A DNA stretch of 64,000 bases from Janthinobacterium saanense (GCF_014200675.1 NZ_JACHCI010000008.1:124001-188000), one strand, 5' to 3'; shown: positions 1 through 8,806, counted from the first letter of the stretch. Made by a program: numbers and translations. The notes: generated by a model not told the origin, from the sequence alone.

Positions 1-926
1 AGCACGGCGCCGCTGGCCGTCTGGATTTCAATTAGCTTGCCTGGCGTTAGCTTGGCAGCGCGCTGGGTATTCATGATGTCCACTTCGTATTGCTTGACGT
101 GCTGTTCCAGCGCCACGGCAAATTTAGGGCCATCGGTTTCCTTGATCGAAATAAAGTTTTCAATCGCCATGGTGTCGAGCACCTGGCCGCCGAAACGTTC
201 GGCCAGCACGCCGGTCTTGATGCCTTTGCGGGCAGCGTAGATGGCCGCTGCCGCACCGGCAGGGCCGCCGCCGACGATCAGCACGTCAAACACGTCTTTT
301 TTGCTCAACGCTGCCGCCTGGCGTACGCCGGCGTTCGTGTCCAGCTTGGCGAGGATTTCCTCGACATTGGTGCGGCCCTGGCCAAAGTGTTCACCATTGA
401 GGAACATCATCGGAACGGCCATGATCTGGCGTGCTTCGACTTCTTTCGGGAACACGCCGCCATCGATGGTGGTGACCTTGATGCGCGGGTTAATCACCGA
501 CATGGCGTTGAGCGCCTGCACCACTTCCGGGCAGTTATGGCAGCTCAGCGAAATAAACGTTTCAAATTCGTAATCGCCTTCAAGGTTGCGGATCTGCTCG
601 ATCACGGCATCGTCGAATTTGATGGTGTGGCCACCTACTTGCAGCAGCGCCAGCACCAGCGAAGTAAATTCATGGCCCAGCGGGATGCCGGCGAAACGCA
701 CGCCGATGTCGGTGCCTGGGCGGTTGATACTGAACGACGGTGTGCGTTCCTGGTCGTCGCGGCGTTCCACCAGCGTAATGCGCTCGCTCAACAGGGTAAT
801 TTCCTGGAGCAGTTGCTGCATTTCACGGGCCTTGGCACTGTCATCGAGAGACGCGACGATCTCAATCGGCTGCACGACCTTTTCCAAATAGGCTTTCAAC
901 TGGGTTTTGAGAGTGGCATCTAACAT
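1..926 (-). CDS. ahpF: Alkyl hydroperoxide reductase subunit F, N-terminal part (cut by left edge)
   Basis: This is the NADH-dependent flavoprotein disulfide reductase that re-reduces the peroxiredoxin AhpC. The reading frame begins [10 protein letters not shown] at 926, behind a GGAAGG ribosome site, and stays open to the window edge, giving about 308 of the usual ~520 residues. The N-terminal tandem thioredoxin-like domain carries the CHNC redox pair at C129/C132, the same positions as in E. coli AhpF. The FAD-binding glycine motif [10 protein letters not shown] follows. The second redox CxxC and the NADH domain lie outside the window. It sits about 100 bp downstream of ahpC on the same strand, so the two are probably co-transcribed. 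Family assignment is very secure. Confidence 0.96.
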   Translation of the reverse strand, partial: MLDATLKTQLKAYLEKVVQPIEIVASLDDSAKAREMQQLLQEITLLSERITLVERRDDQERTPSFSINRPGTDIGVRFAGIPLGHEFTSLVLALLQVGGHTIKFDDAVIEQIRNLEGDYEFETFISLSCHNCPEVVQALNAMSVINPRIKVTTIDGGVFPKEVEARQIMAVPMMFLNGEHFGQGRTNVEEILAKLDTNAGVRQAAALSKKDVFDVLIVGGGPAGAAAAIYAARKGIKTGVLAERFGGQVLDTMAIENFISIKETDGPKFAVALEQHVKQYEVDIMNTQRAAKLTPGKLIEIQTASGAV

Positions 927-975
927 GATCGACTTCCTTCCTTATTTTTCTGCAGCAACACTACTGCGGGTAACT

Positions 976-1006
976 GATGCCGGAACGGACAGACCGGTCC
1001 GGCATC
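976..1006 (-). promoter_or_regulatory. Stem-loop between ahpC and ahpF
   Basis: A perfect 9-bp inverted repeat (GATGCCGGA / TCCGGCATC, 13-nt loop) lies in the ahpC-ahpF gap. No T-run follows it on the minus strand. It is therefore more likely a transcript-stabilising or partial-attenuation hairpin that keeps ahpC mRNA above ahpF than a full terminator. This role is inferred. Confidence 0.5.
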
Positions 1007-1026
1007 GACTACTAATTACTTACAAC

Positions 1027-1590
1027 TTAGATCTTGCCTACCAGGTCCAGCGATGGGGTCAGGGTAGCTGCGCCTTCGGTCCATTTAGCTGGGCAAACTT
1101 CGCCTGGGTGAGCAGCAACGTATTGCGCTGCTTTAACTTTGCGCAGCAGTTCCGAAGCGTCACGGCCGATGCCGTTGTCATGCACTTCCAGTACTTTGAT
1201 GAAGCCGTCTGGATTGATGACGAAGGTGCCGCGCAGTGCCAGGCCTTCTTCTTCGATCAGCACTTCGAAGTTACGCGACAGCACGGTGGTTGGGTCGCCG
1301 ATCAGTGGGTATTGCACTTTCTTGATCGCGTCCGAGGTGTCGTGCCATGCTTTGTGCGCGAAGTGGGTGTCGGTCGAGATACCGTAAACTTCAACGCCCA
1401 GTTTTTGGAATTCAGCGTAGTTGTCGGCCAGATCTTCCAGTTCGGTTGGGCAAACGAAAGTGAAGTCGGCTGGGTAGAACACGAATACCGACCATTTGCC
1501 TTTCAGGGACTCTTCGGATACATCGATGAATTTGCCATTTTGGTAAGCGGTGGCTTTGAATGGTTTAACTTGGGTATTGATCAGAGACAT
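1027..1590 (-). CDS. ahpC: Alkyl hydroperoxide reductase subunit C (2-Cys peroxiredoxin)
   Basis: This cytoplasmic typical 2-Cys peroxiredoxin reduces H2O2, organic hydroperoxides and peroxynitrite and is recycled by AhpF. At 187 residues it has the standard AhpC length. The peroxidatic cysteine is C47 in FTFVCPTE and the resolving cysteine is C166 in GEVCPAKW. The start at 1590 is preceded by GAGGAAAC at good spacing. It is the first gene of the ahpC-ahpF unit. The usual OxyR control is expected from the family, but I could not see a clear OxyR tetra-ATAG site. Confidence 0.98.
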   Translation of the reverse strand: MSLINTQVKPFKATAYQNGKFIDVSEESLKGKWSVFVFYPADFTFVCPTELEDLADNYAEFQKLGVEVYGISTDTHFAHKAWHDTSDAIKKVQYPLIGDPTTVLSRNFEVLIEEEGLALRGTFVINPDGFIKVLEVHDNGIGRDASELLRKVKAAQYVAAHPGEVCPAKWTEGAATLTPSLDLVGKI

Positions 1591-1626
1591 TGTAGTTTCC
1601 TCGTGGGTGGTGAATCGATAAATGCT

Positions 1627-1654
1627 AGTGTACGGATTTTTTTTCCATATGCAA
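1627..1654 (-). promoter_or_regulatory. Candidate sigma-70 promoter of ahpC
   Basis: Reading the minus strand, TTGCAT (-35-like, 1654-1649) is followed after 16 nt by TACACT (-10-like, 1632-1627), about 36 bp upstream of the ahpC start codon. Each box matches consensus at 4 of 6 positions. Confidence 0.45.
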
Positions 1655-1689
1655 AATTGATTGTAACAATAGTTTTGATACGTTTTGAC

Positions 1690-1716
1690 TATCGCTACCG
1701 CATAAGGATAGCGATA
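1690..1716. promoter_or_regulatory. 8-bp inverted repeat upstream of the ahpC promoter
   Basis: TATCGCTA (1690-1697) and its exact complement TAGCGATA (1709-1716) are separated by 11 bp, about 100 bp upstream of the ahpC start. The position suits an activator site. The arms contain CTAT/ATAG-like pieces, but the spacing does not match the OxyR consensus, so the regulator is unknown. Confidence 0.4.
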
Positions 1717-1779
1717 TTATCGCTGTTCCGGGAAAATTGGATAGCAGCGGGCGCGATGGCCCGCTGCGGTTGACCTGGC

Positions 1780-2184
1780 TTAAGCCTGGAGATCGGCGGG
1801 CACCTTGCCGCCGTTAGCCGCCAGCTTGATCATGACCTGTTTATGCAGCCAGATATTCATGGACGCGGAGTCATTGGTGTCGCCGCTGAAATGCAGTTCG
1901 CCGGCCAATTCCTTGCGCGCGGCCAGGCTGCTGTCGAGATCGAGCAATTTCAAGAGATCGACGATCGATGTGCGCCAATTGAGCTGCTGCGCATTCTTTT
2001 GCGCCAGGCCGTTGAGCACCACTTCCACATCGACTTCGGTGATGGCAACGGGTGCAGCGGCCGGTGCCGCCGCCGGAGCGGCCGCTGGAGCAGCAGGCGC
2101 CGCTGCCGGGGTTGCAGCTGGCGTGGCGGCAGCGTCTGGCGTGCGGTGGAATATTTTGTTGAAGATATTGCCGAGAATACTCAT
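1780..2184 (-). CDS. DUF3597 domain-containing small protein
   Basis: This 134-residue protein has unknown function. The start MSILGNIFNKIF at 2184 is chosen because GGAGGTG precedes it at ideal spacing; an upstream in-frame extension has no such support. Residues ~1-15 form a short hydrophobic/amphipathic head. Residues ~17-50 are a low-complexity alanine/proline linker of the AATPAA type. The remaining ~80 residues (ITEVDVEVVLNGLA onward) form the compact helical DUF3597 domain seen in many Burkholderiales. It stands 86 bp after rbsD, in the same direction, but nothing suggests a role in ribose use. No biochemical function can be given. Confidence 0.8.
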   Translation of the reverse strand: MSILGNIFNKIFHRTPDAAATPAATPAAAPAAPAAAPAAAPAAAPVAITEVDVEVVLNGLAQKNAQQLNWRTSIVDLLKLLDLDSSLAARKELAGELHFSGDTNDSASMNIWLHKQVMIKLAANGGKVPADLQA

Positions 2185-2270
2185 GGTGCACCTCCATAGG
2201 AAAAGGAGGCCCATTGTGGCAGATGCCGCTATTCCGGGGCGGACGCCAGGCGCCGCCCTGGGAACTGGCT

Positions 2271-2663
2271 TTAAAACACCACGCCGGCCACCAGAATCAC
2301 GTTGGCGTAGGGCGTGCATTCACCGGTGCGCACGATGGCGCGGGCTCGCTTGCTCAGCTGCTTGAACTCTTCATGCGATAACTGGCGCGCATCAGGCAAG
2401 TTCAGCGCCGCCACTTGCCCGGCAATCGCAGGATTGTGCTGCGGCAACTCTTCGGCCAGCACATGGTGTTCCACCTGCATCTCGCTGAGCACGGTTTCCA
2501 CCGTGTCGATAAAACCAGGTATGCCACGCGTCAGGGCCAGGTCGATCAGGGGCACGCCTGGCTGCGACGGCAGGCCGGCGTCGCCGATGACGACCATGTC
2601 GCCATGGCCCAGGGAAGCGATCAGTTGCGACAGGGCGATATTGAGCAGCGGTGATTTCTTCAT
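2271..2663 (-). CDS. rbsD: D-ribose pyranase
   Basis: RbsD catalyses beta-pyranose to beta-furanose conversion of ribose, supplying the furanose form used by ribokinase. It has 130 residues starting [10 protein letters not shown], the normal family length, with the catalytic H20 in SLGHGD and the conserved C-terminal [10 protein letters not shown] strand. A longer upstream reading frame overlaps rbsK and is rejected because this start gives the full family protein. It is the last gene of the rbs operon, 10 bp behind rbsK. Confidence 0.95.
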   Translation of the reverse strand: MKKSPLLNIALSQLIASLGHGDMVVIGDAGLPSQPGVPLIDLALTRGIPGFIDTVETVLSEMQVEHHVLAEELPQHNPAIAGQVAALNLPDARQLSHEEFKQLSKRARAIVRTGECTPYANVILVAGVVF

Positions 2664-2673
2664 GGCCGTCAAC

Positions 2674-3579
2674 TTAAAATAATTCGTGCAGGTGGGGAAT
2701 CGAGGTCTGTGCACCGGGCTTGGTGACGCTCCAGGCGGCAGCGCGCTGGCCTTGCGCAATCGCTTCGGCTTCATCCATGCCCGAGGCCAGGCCGGCCACG
2801 AAACCGCCGATGAAGGTGTCGCCGGCGGCGGTGGTGTCGACGGCCTTGACGGCTTCAGCCGGGAAATCAACATCGCCGCCATACAGGGCGGCGTGCGCAC
2901 CTTTGGCGCCCAGCGTGATGATGACGTTGTCGCTGCCCTGCTGTTGCAAGGCACGCGCGAGGACACTCGCGTCGCTGCTGTCGACGCCAGTCAGCATGGC
3001 CGCTTCGATTTCATTCGGGATCAGGTAGTCGACCAGTTCCAGCAAGCCGGCCGGCACCTGCGCGGCTGGCGCCGGATTGAGCACCACCGTCTTGCCCAGC
3101 GAGCGGGCCAGCTTGATCGCGTGCTCCACGGTGGCCATGGGCGTTTCCAGCTGCAGCACCACGATGTCGGCCTGGGCGATCAAGTCTTGCGCCGCATCAA
3201 TGTGCGCGGGGCTCAGCAAGTCATTCGCGCCACCGGCGATCACGATGCTGTTCTGGCCATTGTCATCGACCAGGATGGAAGCGATGCCCGAAGCCACGCC
3301 GGGCAAGGTCGTGATATGGCTATCGATGATGCCATCGCTGCGCAGCGCTGCGCGCAGGGTGGCGCCAAAGGCGTCATCGCCCACGCAGCCGACCATCGCC
3401 ACTTGCTGGCCACCGGCTTCGAGCTTGCCGCTCAGGCGGGCGCAAGCCACGGCCTGGTTGGCGCCCTTGCCGCCAGGAATGGTACGGAAGGCGCCGCCCG
3501 TCAGGGTTTCGCCGGGAAGCGGCATGCGCGGCACGCGCAAGACCAGGTCCATATTGATACTGCCGATAACCACGATCAT
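2674..3579 (-). CDS. rbsK: Ribokinase
   Basis: This PfkB-family kinase phosphorylates D-ribose with ATP to ribose 5-phosphate in the cytoplasm. At 301 residues it is full length. Visible motifs are the N-terminal sugar-binding SINMD, the GGKGANQ signature at 36-42, the NPAP substrate/ATP region and the C-terminal DTTAAGDTF, where D254 is the catalytic base. Its start codon overlaps the rbsR stop by 4 bp, so translation is probably coupled to the repressor gene. It is followed after 10 bp by rbsD. Confidence 0.97.
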   Translation of the reverse strand: MIVVIGSINMDLVLRVPRMPLPGETLTGGAFRTIPGGKGANQAVACARLSGKLEAGGQQVAMVGCVGDDAFGATLRAALRSDGIIDSHITTLPGVASGIASILVDDNGQNSIVIAGGANDLLSPAHIDAAQDLIAQADIVVLQLETPMATVEHAIKLARSLGKTVVLNPAPAAQVPAGLLELVDYLIPNEIEAAMLTGVDSSDASVLARALQQQGSDNVIITLGAKGAHAALYGGDVDFPAEAVKAVDTTAAGDTFIGGFVAGLASGMDEAEAIAQGQRAAAWSVTKPGAQTSIPHLHELF

Positions 3580-4628
3580 GGTGTTTGTCCTGTCAATTCA
3601 GTTGTTTCATTTAAAGGGGAAGGCGCCACCGGAGCTGCGGCGCTGGAACCGCGCACCTGCAGCACGGGCGCCATGCTGCGCTGCTGGCGCGGCAAGCCCG
3701 GTTCGGTGATGCGCGCCAGCAAAAAGCGCGCCGTGACACGGCCCAGCTCGCGCGTGTTTTGCGCCACGCTGCTAAGCGCCGGATACACGAAACTGGCCAG
3801 GTCGATATCATCGAAACCGACTATCGCCAGTTGGCCGGGCACGCTGATGCCCAGTTCAGCGGCGGCGCGCAGCACGCCGATGGCCATCAAGTCATTACAG
3901 CAAAAGACGGCGTCCGGATGCTGGCCGGCGGGCAGCGCCAGCAAGTCCAGCGCGGCGGCGTAACCACCGGCGCTGGTGAAATCGGCATGGCGGCATAGCG
4001 TATCAATCAGGGGCAGTCCCGCTGCCTGCATGGCGAAACGCGCGCCGGCGATGCGCTCATTGGAAATCGTTACTTCACGCGGGCCGGCGATGCAGGCGAT
4101 GCGGCGCCGCCCCAGTTCCAGCAAGTGCTGTGCGGCCAGCACGCCACCGGCGCGGTTGTCGACCGCCACCGCGTCGATCGATAAATCGTTCGGAGCGCGG
4201 TCCAGCAGCACGGCCGGTACTTTCATCTTGCGCAGCAAGGCGCCATCGCTGTCGGCCAGGGCCGACAGGATCAAGCCATCGCAGCGCTTGGTCAGCAGCA
4301 CGTTCAGGTACTCGCGCTGCTTGACCGGGTCGTCATCGGAATTGCACAGGATCACGCTATAGCCGGCCGCATAGCAGCTGTCTTCGATGCCGCGCGCCAC
4401 TTCCGAGAAATACGGATTCGTATTGTTGGTAATGATCAGGCCGATGGTGCCCGTGCTGCGGCTGCGCAAGGAGCGCGCCAGCGCGCTGGGCACGTAATGC
4501 AATTGTTCGGCCGCCGCCAGCACGGCGGCGCGCGCCTCGTCGCTGACGGGGCGCGTATTGTTGAGGACGTGGGACACGGTGGTAAACGATACACCGGCCA
4601 CCTGCGCCACTTGTTTGATGGTTGCCAT
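3576..4628 (-). CDS. rbsR: LacI-family ribose operon repressor
   Basis: This 350-residue LacI/GalR regulator has an N-terminal helix-turn-helix (TIKQVAQVAGVSFTTVSHVL, residues 3-22), a hinge helix ending SALARSLRSR, and a type-1 periplasmic-binding-protein-like effector domain. It lies inside the rbs operon, between rbsC and rbsK, which supports the assignment as RbsR responding to ribose. Its likely target is the palindrome upstream of rbsB. Being inside the operon it controls, it would be autoregulated. The name rests on context; the LacI family is certain. Confidence 0.9.
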   Translation of the reverse strand: MATIKQVAQVAGVSFTTVSHVLNNTRPVSDEARAAVLAAAEQLHYVPSALARSLRSRSTGTIGLIITNNTNPYFSEVARGIEDSCYAAGYSVILCNSDDDPVKQREYLNVLLTKRCDGLILSALADSDGALLRKMKVPAVLLDRAPNDLSIDAVAVDNRAGGVLAAQHLLELGRRRIACIAGPREVTISNERIAGARFAMQAAGLPLIDTLCRHADFTSAGGYAAALDLLALPAGQHPDAVFCCNDLMAIGVLRAAAELGISVPGQLAIVGFDDIDLASFVYPALSSVAQNTRELGRVTARFLLARITEPGLPRQQRSMAPVLQVRGSSAAAPVAPSPLNETTELTGQTP

Positions 4629-4645
4629 GAGCTCCTAGTTTGCGG

Positions 4646-5617
4646 CTACGCGCGCTCGCCGCGGCGGCGATAGGTGTCGAGCACGACGGCAGCGACGATC
4701 ACCAGGCCCGTGATGATACGCTTGACCGGTTCGGAAACGCCCACTTGCGCCAGGCCCGCTTCCAGCACGGAAATGATCAATACGCCAATAAAGGTGCTGA
4801 TGACGGAACCACGGCCACCCATCAAGCTCGTGCCGCCGATCACCACGGCGGCGATCACTTGCAATTCCATGCCCACGCCGCCATTCGGATCGGCCGCTTC
4901 CAGGCGCGACACCTGGAACAGCGCACCGACGCCTGCCAGCAAGCCCATCAAGGCGAAGACCAGCACTTTCGACGGTTTCGGGTTGATGCCGGACAAACGC
5001 ACCGCTTCTTCATTGGTGCCGATGCCGATCCAGTGACGGCCCAGCACCGTGCGTGTCAACACCAAATGGCCGATGACAACGATGGCAATCGAGGCGATAA
5101 AGGCAGGCGACAAGCCAAACAAGATAGGCGAGCTGATGCCGTCGACAGCGCTGCCGATATATTCGGTGCGCGAATTGGTCACCTGATAGGCCATGCCGCG
5201 CGCCATTTCCAGCACGCCCAGCGACACGATGAAGGAAGGGATGCGCCAGCCGACCGAAATCAAGCCCGTGATGGAACCGCATACGGCCGCCACCAGCATG
5301 CCCAGCAAGGCCGAACTCCACACGGGCCAGCCCCAGTGCACGGTGGCCAGCGACAACACGGACGCGGCCAGCGCCATCACGGAACCCACCGACAGATCGA
5401 TGCCGCCGATGATCAGGACAAAGGTCATGCCGACCGCCATCACCACCAAAGTAGGAATATCGTTGGACAAGGTGCTGAGGGTGGCCAGGGTAAAGAAGTT
5501 TTCGCTGGCAAACGAGAACAGCAGACACATGGCCAGCAGCGCACCGATCAGGCCCGCATAGTTTTTCAGGTCGGCCAGGCTGCGCTGCAGATAGCTAGGG
5601 GAAGAAGTAGTCGTCAT
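4646..5617 (-). CDS. rbsC: Ribose ABC transporter permease
   Basis: This inner-membrane permease of a carbohydrate-uptake (CUT2) ABC transporter works with RbsA and RbsB. The start MTTTSSPSYL at 5617 gives 323 residues, the family norm; a longer in-frame extension is GC-rich noise. It is highly hydrophobic, with roughly 8-10 membrane segments. It carries family signatures such as IGGIDLSVGSVMAL near the middle of the first half and GGTSLMGGRGSVISTFIGVL near the end. It lies 19 bp after rbsA and 17 bp before rbsR. Confidence 0.95.
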   Translation of the reverse strand: MTTTSSPSYLQRSLADLKNYAGLIGALLAMCLLFSFASENFFTLATLSTLSNDIPTLVVMAVGMTFVLIIGGIDLSVGSVMALAASVLSLATVHWGWPVWSSALLGMLVAAVCGSITGLISVGWRIPSFIVSLGVLEMARGMAYQVTNSRTEYIGSAVDGISSPILFGLSPAFIASIAIVVIGHLVLTRTVLGRHWIGIGTNEEAVRLSGINPKPSKVLVFALMGLLAGVGALFQVSRLEAADPNGGVGMELQVIAAVVIGGTSLMGGRGSVISTFIGVLIISVLEAGLAQVGVSEPVKRIITGLVIVAAVVLDTYRRRGERA

Positions 5618-5636
5618 GGGAATCTTTCCGGCGGCA

Positions 5637-7199
5637 TCAGGCCGCAGCGGCGGGGTTGTCAGAAGAAGAGGAATGCAAATAACCGGAGAAGGCGGCCGAC
5701 AGCAGCGCATCCTGGCTCCAGGCGCCGCGCTCGAAGGTCTCGACGATCTTGCCCGCGCTCATCACGGCGATACGGTCGCAGATCAGCATCAGTTCACGCA
5801 AGTCGCTGGAGACAATCACCAGGCCCTTGCCCTGGCGCGCCTGTTCAGCCAGCACCTGATAAATGTCAAACTTGGCGCCGATATCGATGCCGCGCGTGGG
5901 TTCGTCGAACAGCATCACGGGGCAATCGCGGTACAGCCAGCGGGCGATCACCACTTTTTGCTGGTTGCCGCCCGACAATTCGGCCACCGTTTGGGCGCTG
6001 TTGCGCGATCGCACGCCAAGCTGGGCGATGTAGTCGTCGGCCACCGTTGCTTCTGCCGCCTCATTGAGCCAGCCGGCACTGCTGACGGTGTCGAGCGAGG
6101 CCAGCGTCGTGTTGATGGCAATCGACTGGCGCAGCAGCAAGCCTTGTCCCTTGCGGTCTTCCGTGATCATGGCGATACCGGCCTTGACAGCGGCCTGCGG
6201 CGAGCCCAGGGCGGCGGGAATCTCGCTATCGCCCAGAAACACTTGCCCAGCGTCCGCGCGGTCGGCGCCAAAGATCAGGCGCAGCAATTCCGTGCGGCCC
6301 GAACCGATCAGGCCGGCGATGCCGAGTATCTCGCCGGAACGCACATCAAACGAGGTCGGGTGCACCACGCTGCCACGCGCCAGTCCCCGCACGCGCAGCA
6401 GCGGCGCACCGATGGTGCGCCCGCTCAAGTCCACCGCATCGTCGGCCGAGCGGCCCACCATCAGGCTGACCAGGTCGGCGGCCGAATAATCTGCGATATT
6501 ATCGTCGCACACCAGCTGGCCATCGCGCAGCACGGCAATGCGGTCGGCCACGCGCTTGAGTTCTTCCAGGCGGTGCGAAATATAAATGATGGCCACGCCT
6601 TCGGCCTTCAGGCGTTCAATCTGCAGGAACAGCAATTCGACTTCGCGGTGCGTCAGCATGGCGGTCGGTTCATCGAGCACCAGCAAGCGGCAGCTACCGA
6701 TCAGGTTGCGCGCGATCTCGATCATTTGCTGGTGACCGATACCCAGTTCGCCCACCAGGGTCCATGGGTCGAGTCCGCCCAGGCCGACTTTTTCCATCTG
6801 CTCGCGCGCATCGCGCTCCAGGCGGCCACGGTCTATCCAGCCGAAACGCTGCGGCAGGTTTTTCAGGTACAGGTTTTCGGCGATCGACAGGGTGGGAATC
6901 AGATTCAATTCCTGCATCACCATGCGGATACCCAGCGCCTCGGCCGCACCGCGCGTGGCTGGCTGGTACGGTTTGCCGTCGAGCAGCATGCTGCCCGTGG
7001 TGGCCGGTTCCAGGCCACAGATGATCTTGGACAAGGTGCTCTTGCCCGCGCCGTTTTCACCGGTCAGCGCCAGCACCTGGCCAGGAGAAAAGCGCAGGGC
7101 CACGCCGCCCAGCACGGGGCCGACATAGGACTTGCCGATGTTATCCAGAGTCAACAAAGGGATGGCGTCAGACTGCGCCGGAGAAATATCGGTGGGCAT
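5637..7199 (-). CDS. rbsA: Ribose ABC transporter ATP-binding protein (double ATPase)
   Basis: RbsA is the fused two-domain ATPase energising ribose import. The start MPTDISPAQS at 7199 gives 520 residues, close to the ~500 of the family. The first domain has Walker A GENGAGKST at 47-55 and VLDEPTAMLT. The second has a degenerate P-loop (GLIGSGRTELL), a full LSGGNQQK signature and LFDEPTRGID. The asymmetry of the two nucleotide sites is typical of CUT2 ATPases. It follows rbsB after a 76-bp gap that carries a strong hairpin. Confidence 0.95.
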   Translation of the reverse strand: MPTDISPAQSDAIPLLTLDNIGKSYVGPVLGGVALRFSPGQVLALTGENGAGKSTLSKIICGLEPATTGSMLLDGKPYQPATRGAAEALGIRMVMQELNLIPTLSIAENLYLKNLPQRFGWIDRGRLERDAREQMEKVGLGGLDPWTLVGELGIGHQQMIEIARNLIGSCRLLVLDEPTAMLTHREVELLFLQIERLKAEGVAIIYISHRLEELKRVADRIAVLRDGQLVCDDNIADYSAADLVSLMVGRSADDAVDLSGRTIGAPLLRVRGLARGSVVHPTSFDVRSGEILGIAGLIGSGRTELLRLIFGADRADAGQVFLGDSEIPAALGSPQAAVKAGIAMITEDRKGQGLLLRQSIAINTTLASLDTVSSAGWLNEAAEATVADDYIAQLGVRSRNSAQTVAELSGGNQQKVVIARWLYRDCPVMLFDEPTRGIDIGAKFDIYQVLAEQARQGKGLVIVSSDLRELMLICDRIAVMSAGKIVETFERGAWSQDALLSAAFSGYLHSSSSDNPAAAA

Positions 7200-7224
7200 G
7201 AGGGCTCCGCGAAAAAGGGCAAAC

Positions 7225-7260
7225 GGGGCCGGCGCCCGCATTGACGATGGCGCTGGCCCC
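7225..7260 (-). promoter_or_regulatory. Intercistronic hairpin between rbsB and rbsA
   Basis: GGGGCCGGCGCC (7225-7236) pairs with GGCGCTGGCCCC (7249-7260) with one G-T type mismatch across a 12-nt loop, just after the rbsB stop. There is no uridine run directly after it. Such hairpins behind periplasmic-binding-protein genes commonly protect the upstream message and lower downstream expression. That role is inferred here. Confidence 0.6.
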
Positions 7261-7275
7261 GGCGGGATCAAACGA

Positions 7276-8235
7276 TCAGGACTTCGTGCCCTTGGTCACC
7301 AGTTCCACCTTGGTTTCGATGGTGCCGCCCAGTTCCGACTGTTTCTTTTTCTCTTTCAATGCTTTCAACACGGCGTCGATGGCGAACGCGGCTTGCTGCG
7401 AGCCGAACTGGTCGGCAGTGGCCAGCACGCGGCCATCGGCCAGCATCGGCTTGATGGCGTTGATGTTGTCATAGCCCACCACCAGTACCTTGCCCGTCTT
7501 GCCGGCAGCCTTGATGGCGGCAATCGCGCCGATGGCCATATTGTCGTTACCGCACAGCAAAGCCTTGATATTCGGATTGGCGTTCAGCATGGCGGCCGCC
7601 ACCGTGTTGGCAGGCGCGATTTCCCACTGGCCCGATTGCAGGCTGACCACTTTGGCGCCGGCCGCCGTCATCGCGTCCTGGTAACCCAGGGTGCGCTGCT
7701 GCGCGTTGTAGGTGGTGGACACGCCTTCGATAATGCCGACCGGGTCGCCCTTCTTGATTTGCTTGGCCAGGTAATCACCGACGGCTTTGGCCGCCTTGCG
7801 GTTGTCCGGGCCCACGAATGGCACGGAAATGCCCTTCTCTTTCAAGGCGCCCGCATCGAGCTTGTTGTCGATATTGACGACGAGAATACCCGCATCGATG
7901 GCTTTTTTCAGCACTGGCACCAGCGCTTTCGAATCGGCCGGCGCGATCACCAGCGCGTTGACGCGCGAGACGATCATTTGCTCGACCAGCTTGATCTGGC
8001 TCGACGTGTCTGTTTCATCCTTGATGCCGTTCGACAGCAAATCGTACTGCGCCGCGTGGGCTTTCTGATGTGCCTTGGCGCCGTCTTCCATGGTCAGGAA
8101 GAATTCATTGGCGAGCGACTTCATCACCAGCGCAACCTTCGGTTTGGCCGCCGTCTGCGCCATCGCCGGCAAGGCAGGCAGGACGCAGACGAGAGCAGCG
8201 GCAGCAATCATTTTCAGGCGAATACGGGATGTCAT
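7276..8235 (-). CDS. rbsB: Ribose ABC transporter periplasmic substrate-binding protein
   Basis: This type-1 periplasmic sugar-binding protein delivers ribose to RbsAC. It has 319 residues with a clear signal peptide (basic MTSRIRLK, hydrophobic core, ALPAMA cleavage region near residue 26). The mature part contains typical PBP-I features: KVALVMKSLANEFF at its start, a central DNRKAA-type sugar contact region and ALLCGNDNMAIGA. It is the first gene of the operon, which suits its need for high expression, and is directly preceded by an operator-like palindrome. Confidence 0.95.
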   Translation of the reverse strand: MTSRIRLKMIAAAALVCVLPALPAMAQTAAKPKVALVMKSLANEFFLTMEDGAKAHQKAHAAQYDLLSNGIKDETDTSSQIKLVEQMIVSRVNALVIAPADSKALVPVLKKAIDAGILVVNIDNKLDAGALKEKGISVPFVGPDNRKAAKAVGDYLAKQIKKGDPVGIIEGVSTTYNAQQRTLGYQDAMTAAGAKVVSLQSGQWEIAPANTVAAAMLNANPNIKALLCGNDNMAIGAIAAIKAAGKTGKVLVVGYDNINAIKPMLADGRVLATADQFGSQQAAFAIDAVLKALKEKKKQSELGGTIETKVELVTKGTKS

Positions 8236-8293
8236 GACAGTCTCCAGAGTTGTTGGGTTAGCACGTCAAAGCGATGCTTTTTTGGAATTTCGC

Positions 8294-8315
8294 GTCGCGC
8301 AAACGTTTGCGCGAC
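8294..8315. promoter_or_regulatory. LacI-family operator, probable RbsR site
   Basis: A perfect 22-bp palindrome, GTCGCGCAAAC joined to its exact complement, centred on the CG step of AAACGTTT. This is the classical architecture of LacI/PurR/RbsR operators. It lies 59 bp upstream of rbsB and just downstream of a candidate -10 box, so binding would block transcription. The partner RbsR is inferred from the operon. Confidence 0.8.
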
Positions 8316-8319
8316 ACAA

Positions 8320-8349
8320 ATAGTGCCTCAATGCCCTATTCGAGTGCAA
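8320..8349 (-). promoter_or_regulatory. Candidate rbs operon promoter
   Basis: On the minus strand, TTGCAC (8349-8344) and CACTAT (8325-8320) are separated by 18 bp. The palindromic operator begins 4 bp further downstream, covering the expected transcription start. Confidence 0.5.
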
Positions 8350-8396
8350 GCGAAACCGACGGTGCGGTGCAGCAAAAATACCCTGTGGAAACTATC

Positions 8397-8806
8397 TCAA
8401 GACTTGGCGCTGGCCCACTGCACGGCCAGCACGCTGACCAGCACCATCAGCAAGCCCAGCATCACTGCCATCAAGGGGCTAAGCAGACCCAGGGATGAGA
8501 TGGCCACGGGCGCCAGGCGGGCAATGCCGCGAAACCACAGTGCGTACGCCAGCAAGGCGCCCGCCAGGCACAAATAGGCGTAGGCCAGCACTTGCTGCAG
8601 AGATAAGGCAGGCAAGGGAGCGTCGACCAGCCAGGCCACGGGAGCCAGCGTCAGGCCGGCCGGCAAGACGCGGATCAGCGCGGCCGTGAAGGGCGGCCCG
8701 GTGTCAGCAATTCAGAGGTGACGATATAAGTGGCGCCCCAGATCAGGGGCGCCAGTGCGGTGAGAATAATATCGCCCCAGGCAGGGAGGGAAGCAGGCAA
8801 ATGCAT
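8397..8806 (-). pseudogene. Decayed EamA/DMT-family exporter
   Basis: Remnant of a ten-helix drug/metabolite transporter (normally ~290 residues). Translation from 8806 starts MHLPASLPAWGDIILTALAP and continues WGATYIVTSELL, a good EamA N-terminus. The frame breaks near 8700, with a one-base shift at GGGCCGCCC. In the second frame the text runs PFTAALIRVLPAG straight into LTLAPVAWLVDAP, which belongs to the C-terminal half, so about 170 residues are missing. Near the end VMLG joins LLMVLVSVLAVQW with a further ~15-residue loss. The piece 8397-8666 could still be read as an 89-residue peptide but is unlikely to work. The join may reflect recombination between the two similar EamA halves. Confidence 0.8.

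Noticed and set aside
1660..1730. OxyR-binding site upstream of ahpC
   Set aside because: ATAG/CTAT pieces exist, but not with the 7-bp spacing of the OxyR consensus, so only an unnamed inverted repeat is reported.
4640..6067. 475-codon plus-strand frame opposite rbsC and rbsA
   Set aside because: Shadow of well-supported transporter genes, with very biased His/Gln/Arg content.
8397..8666. 89-residue intact small membrane protein
   Set aside because: Upstream sequence in another frame continues the same EamA protein, so this is a broken gene rather than a short real one.
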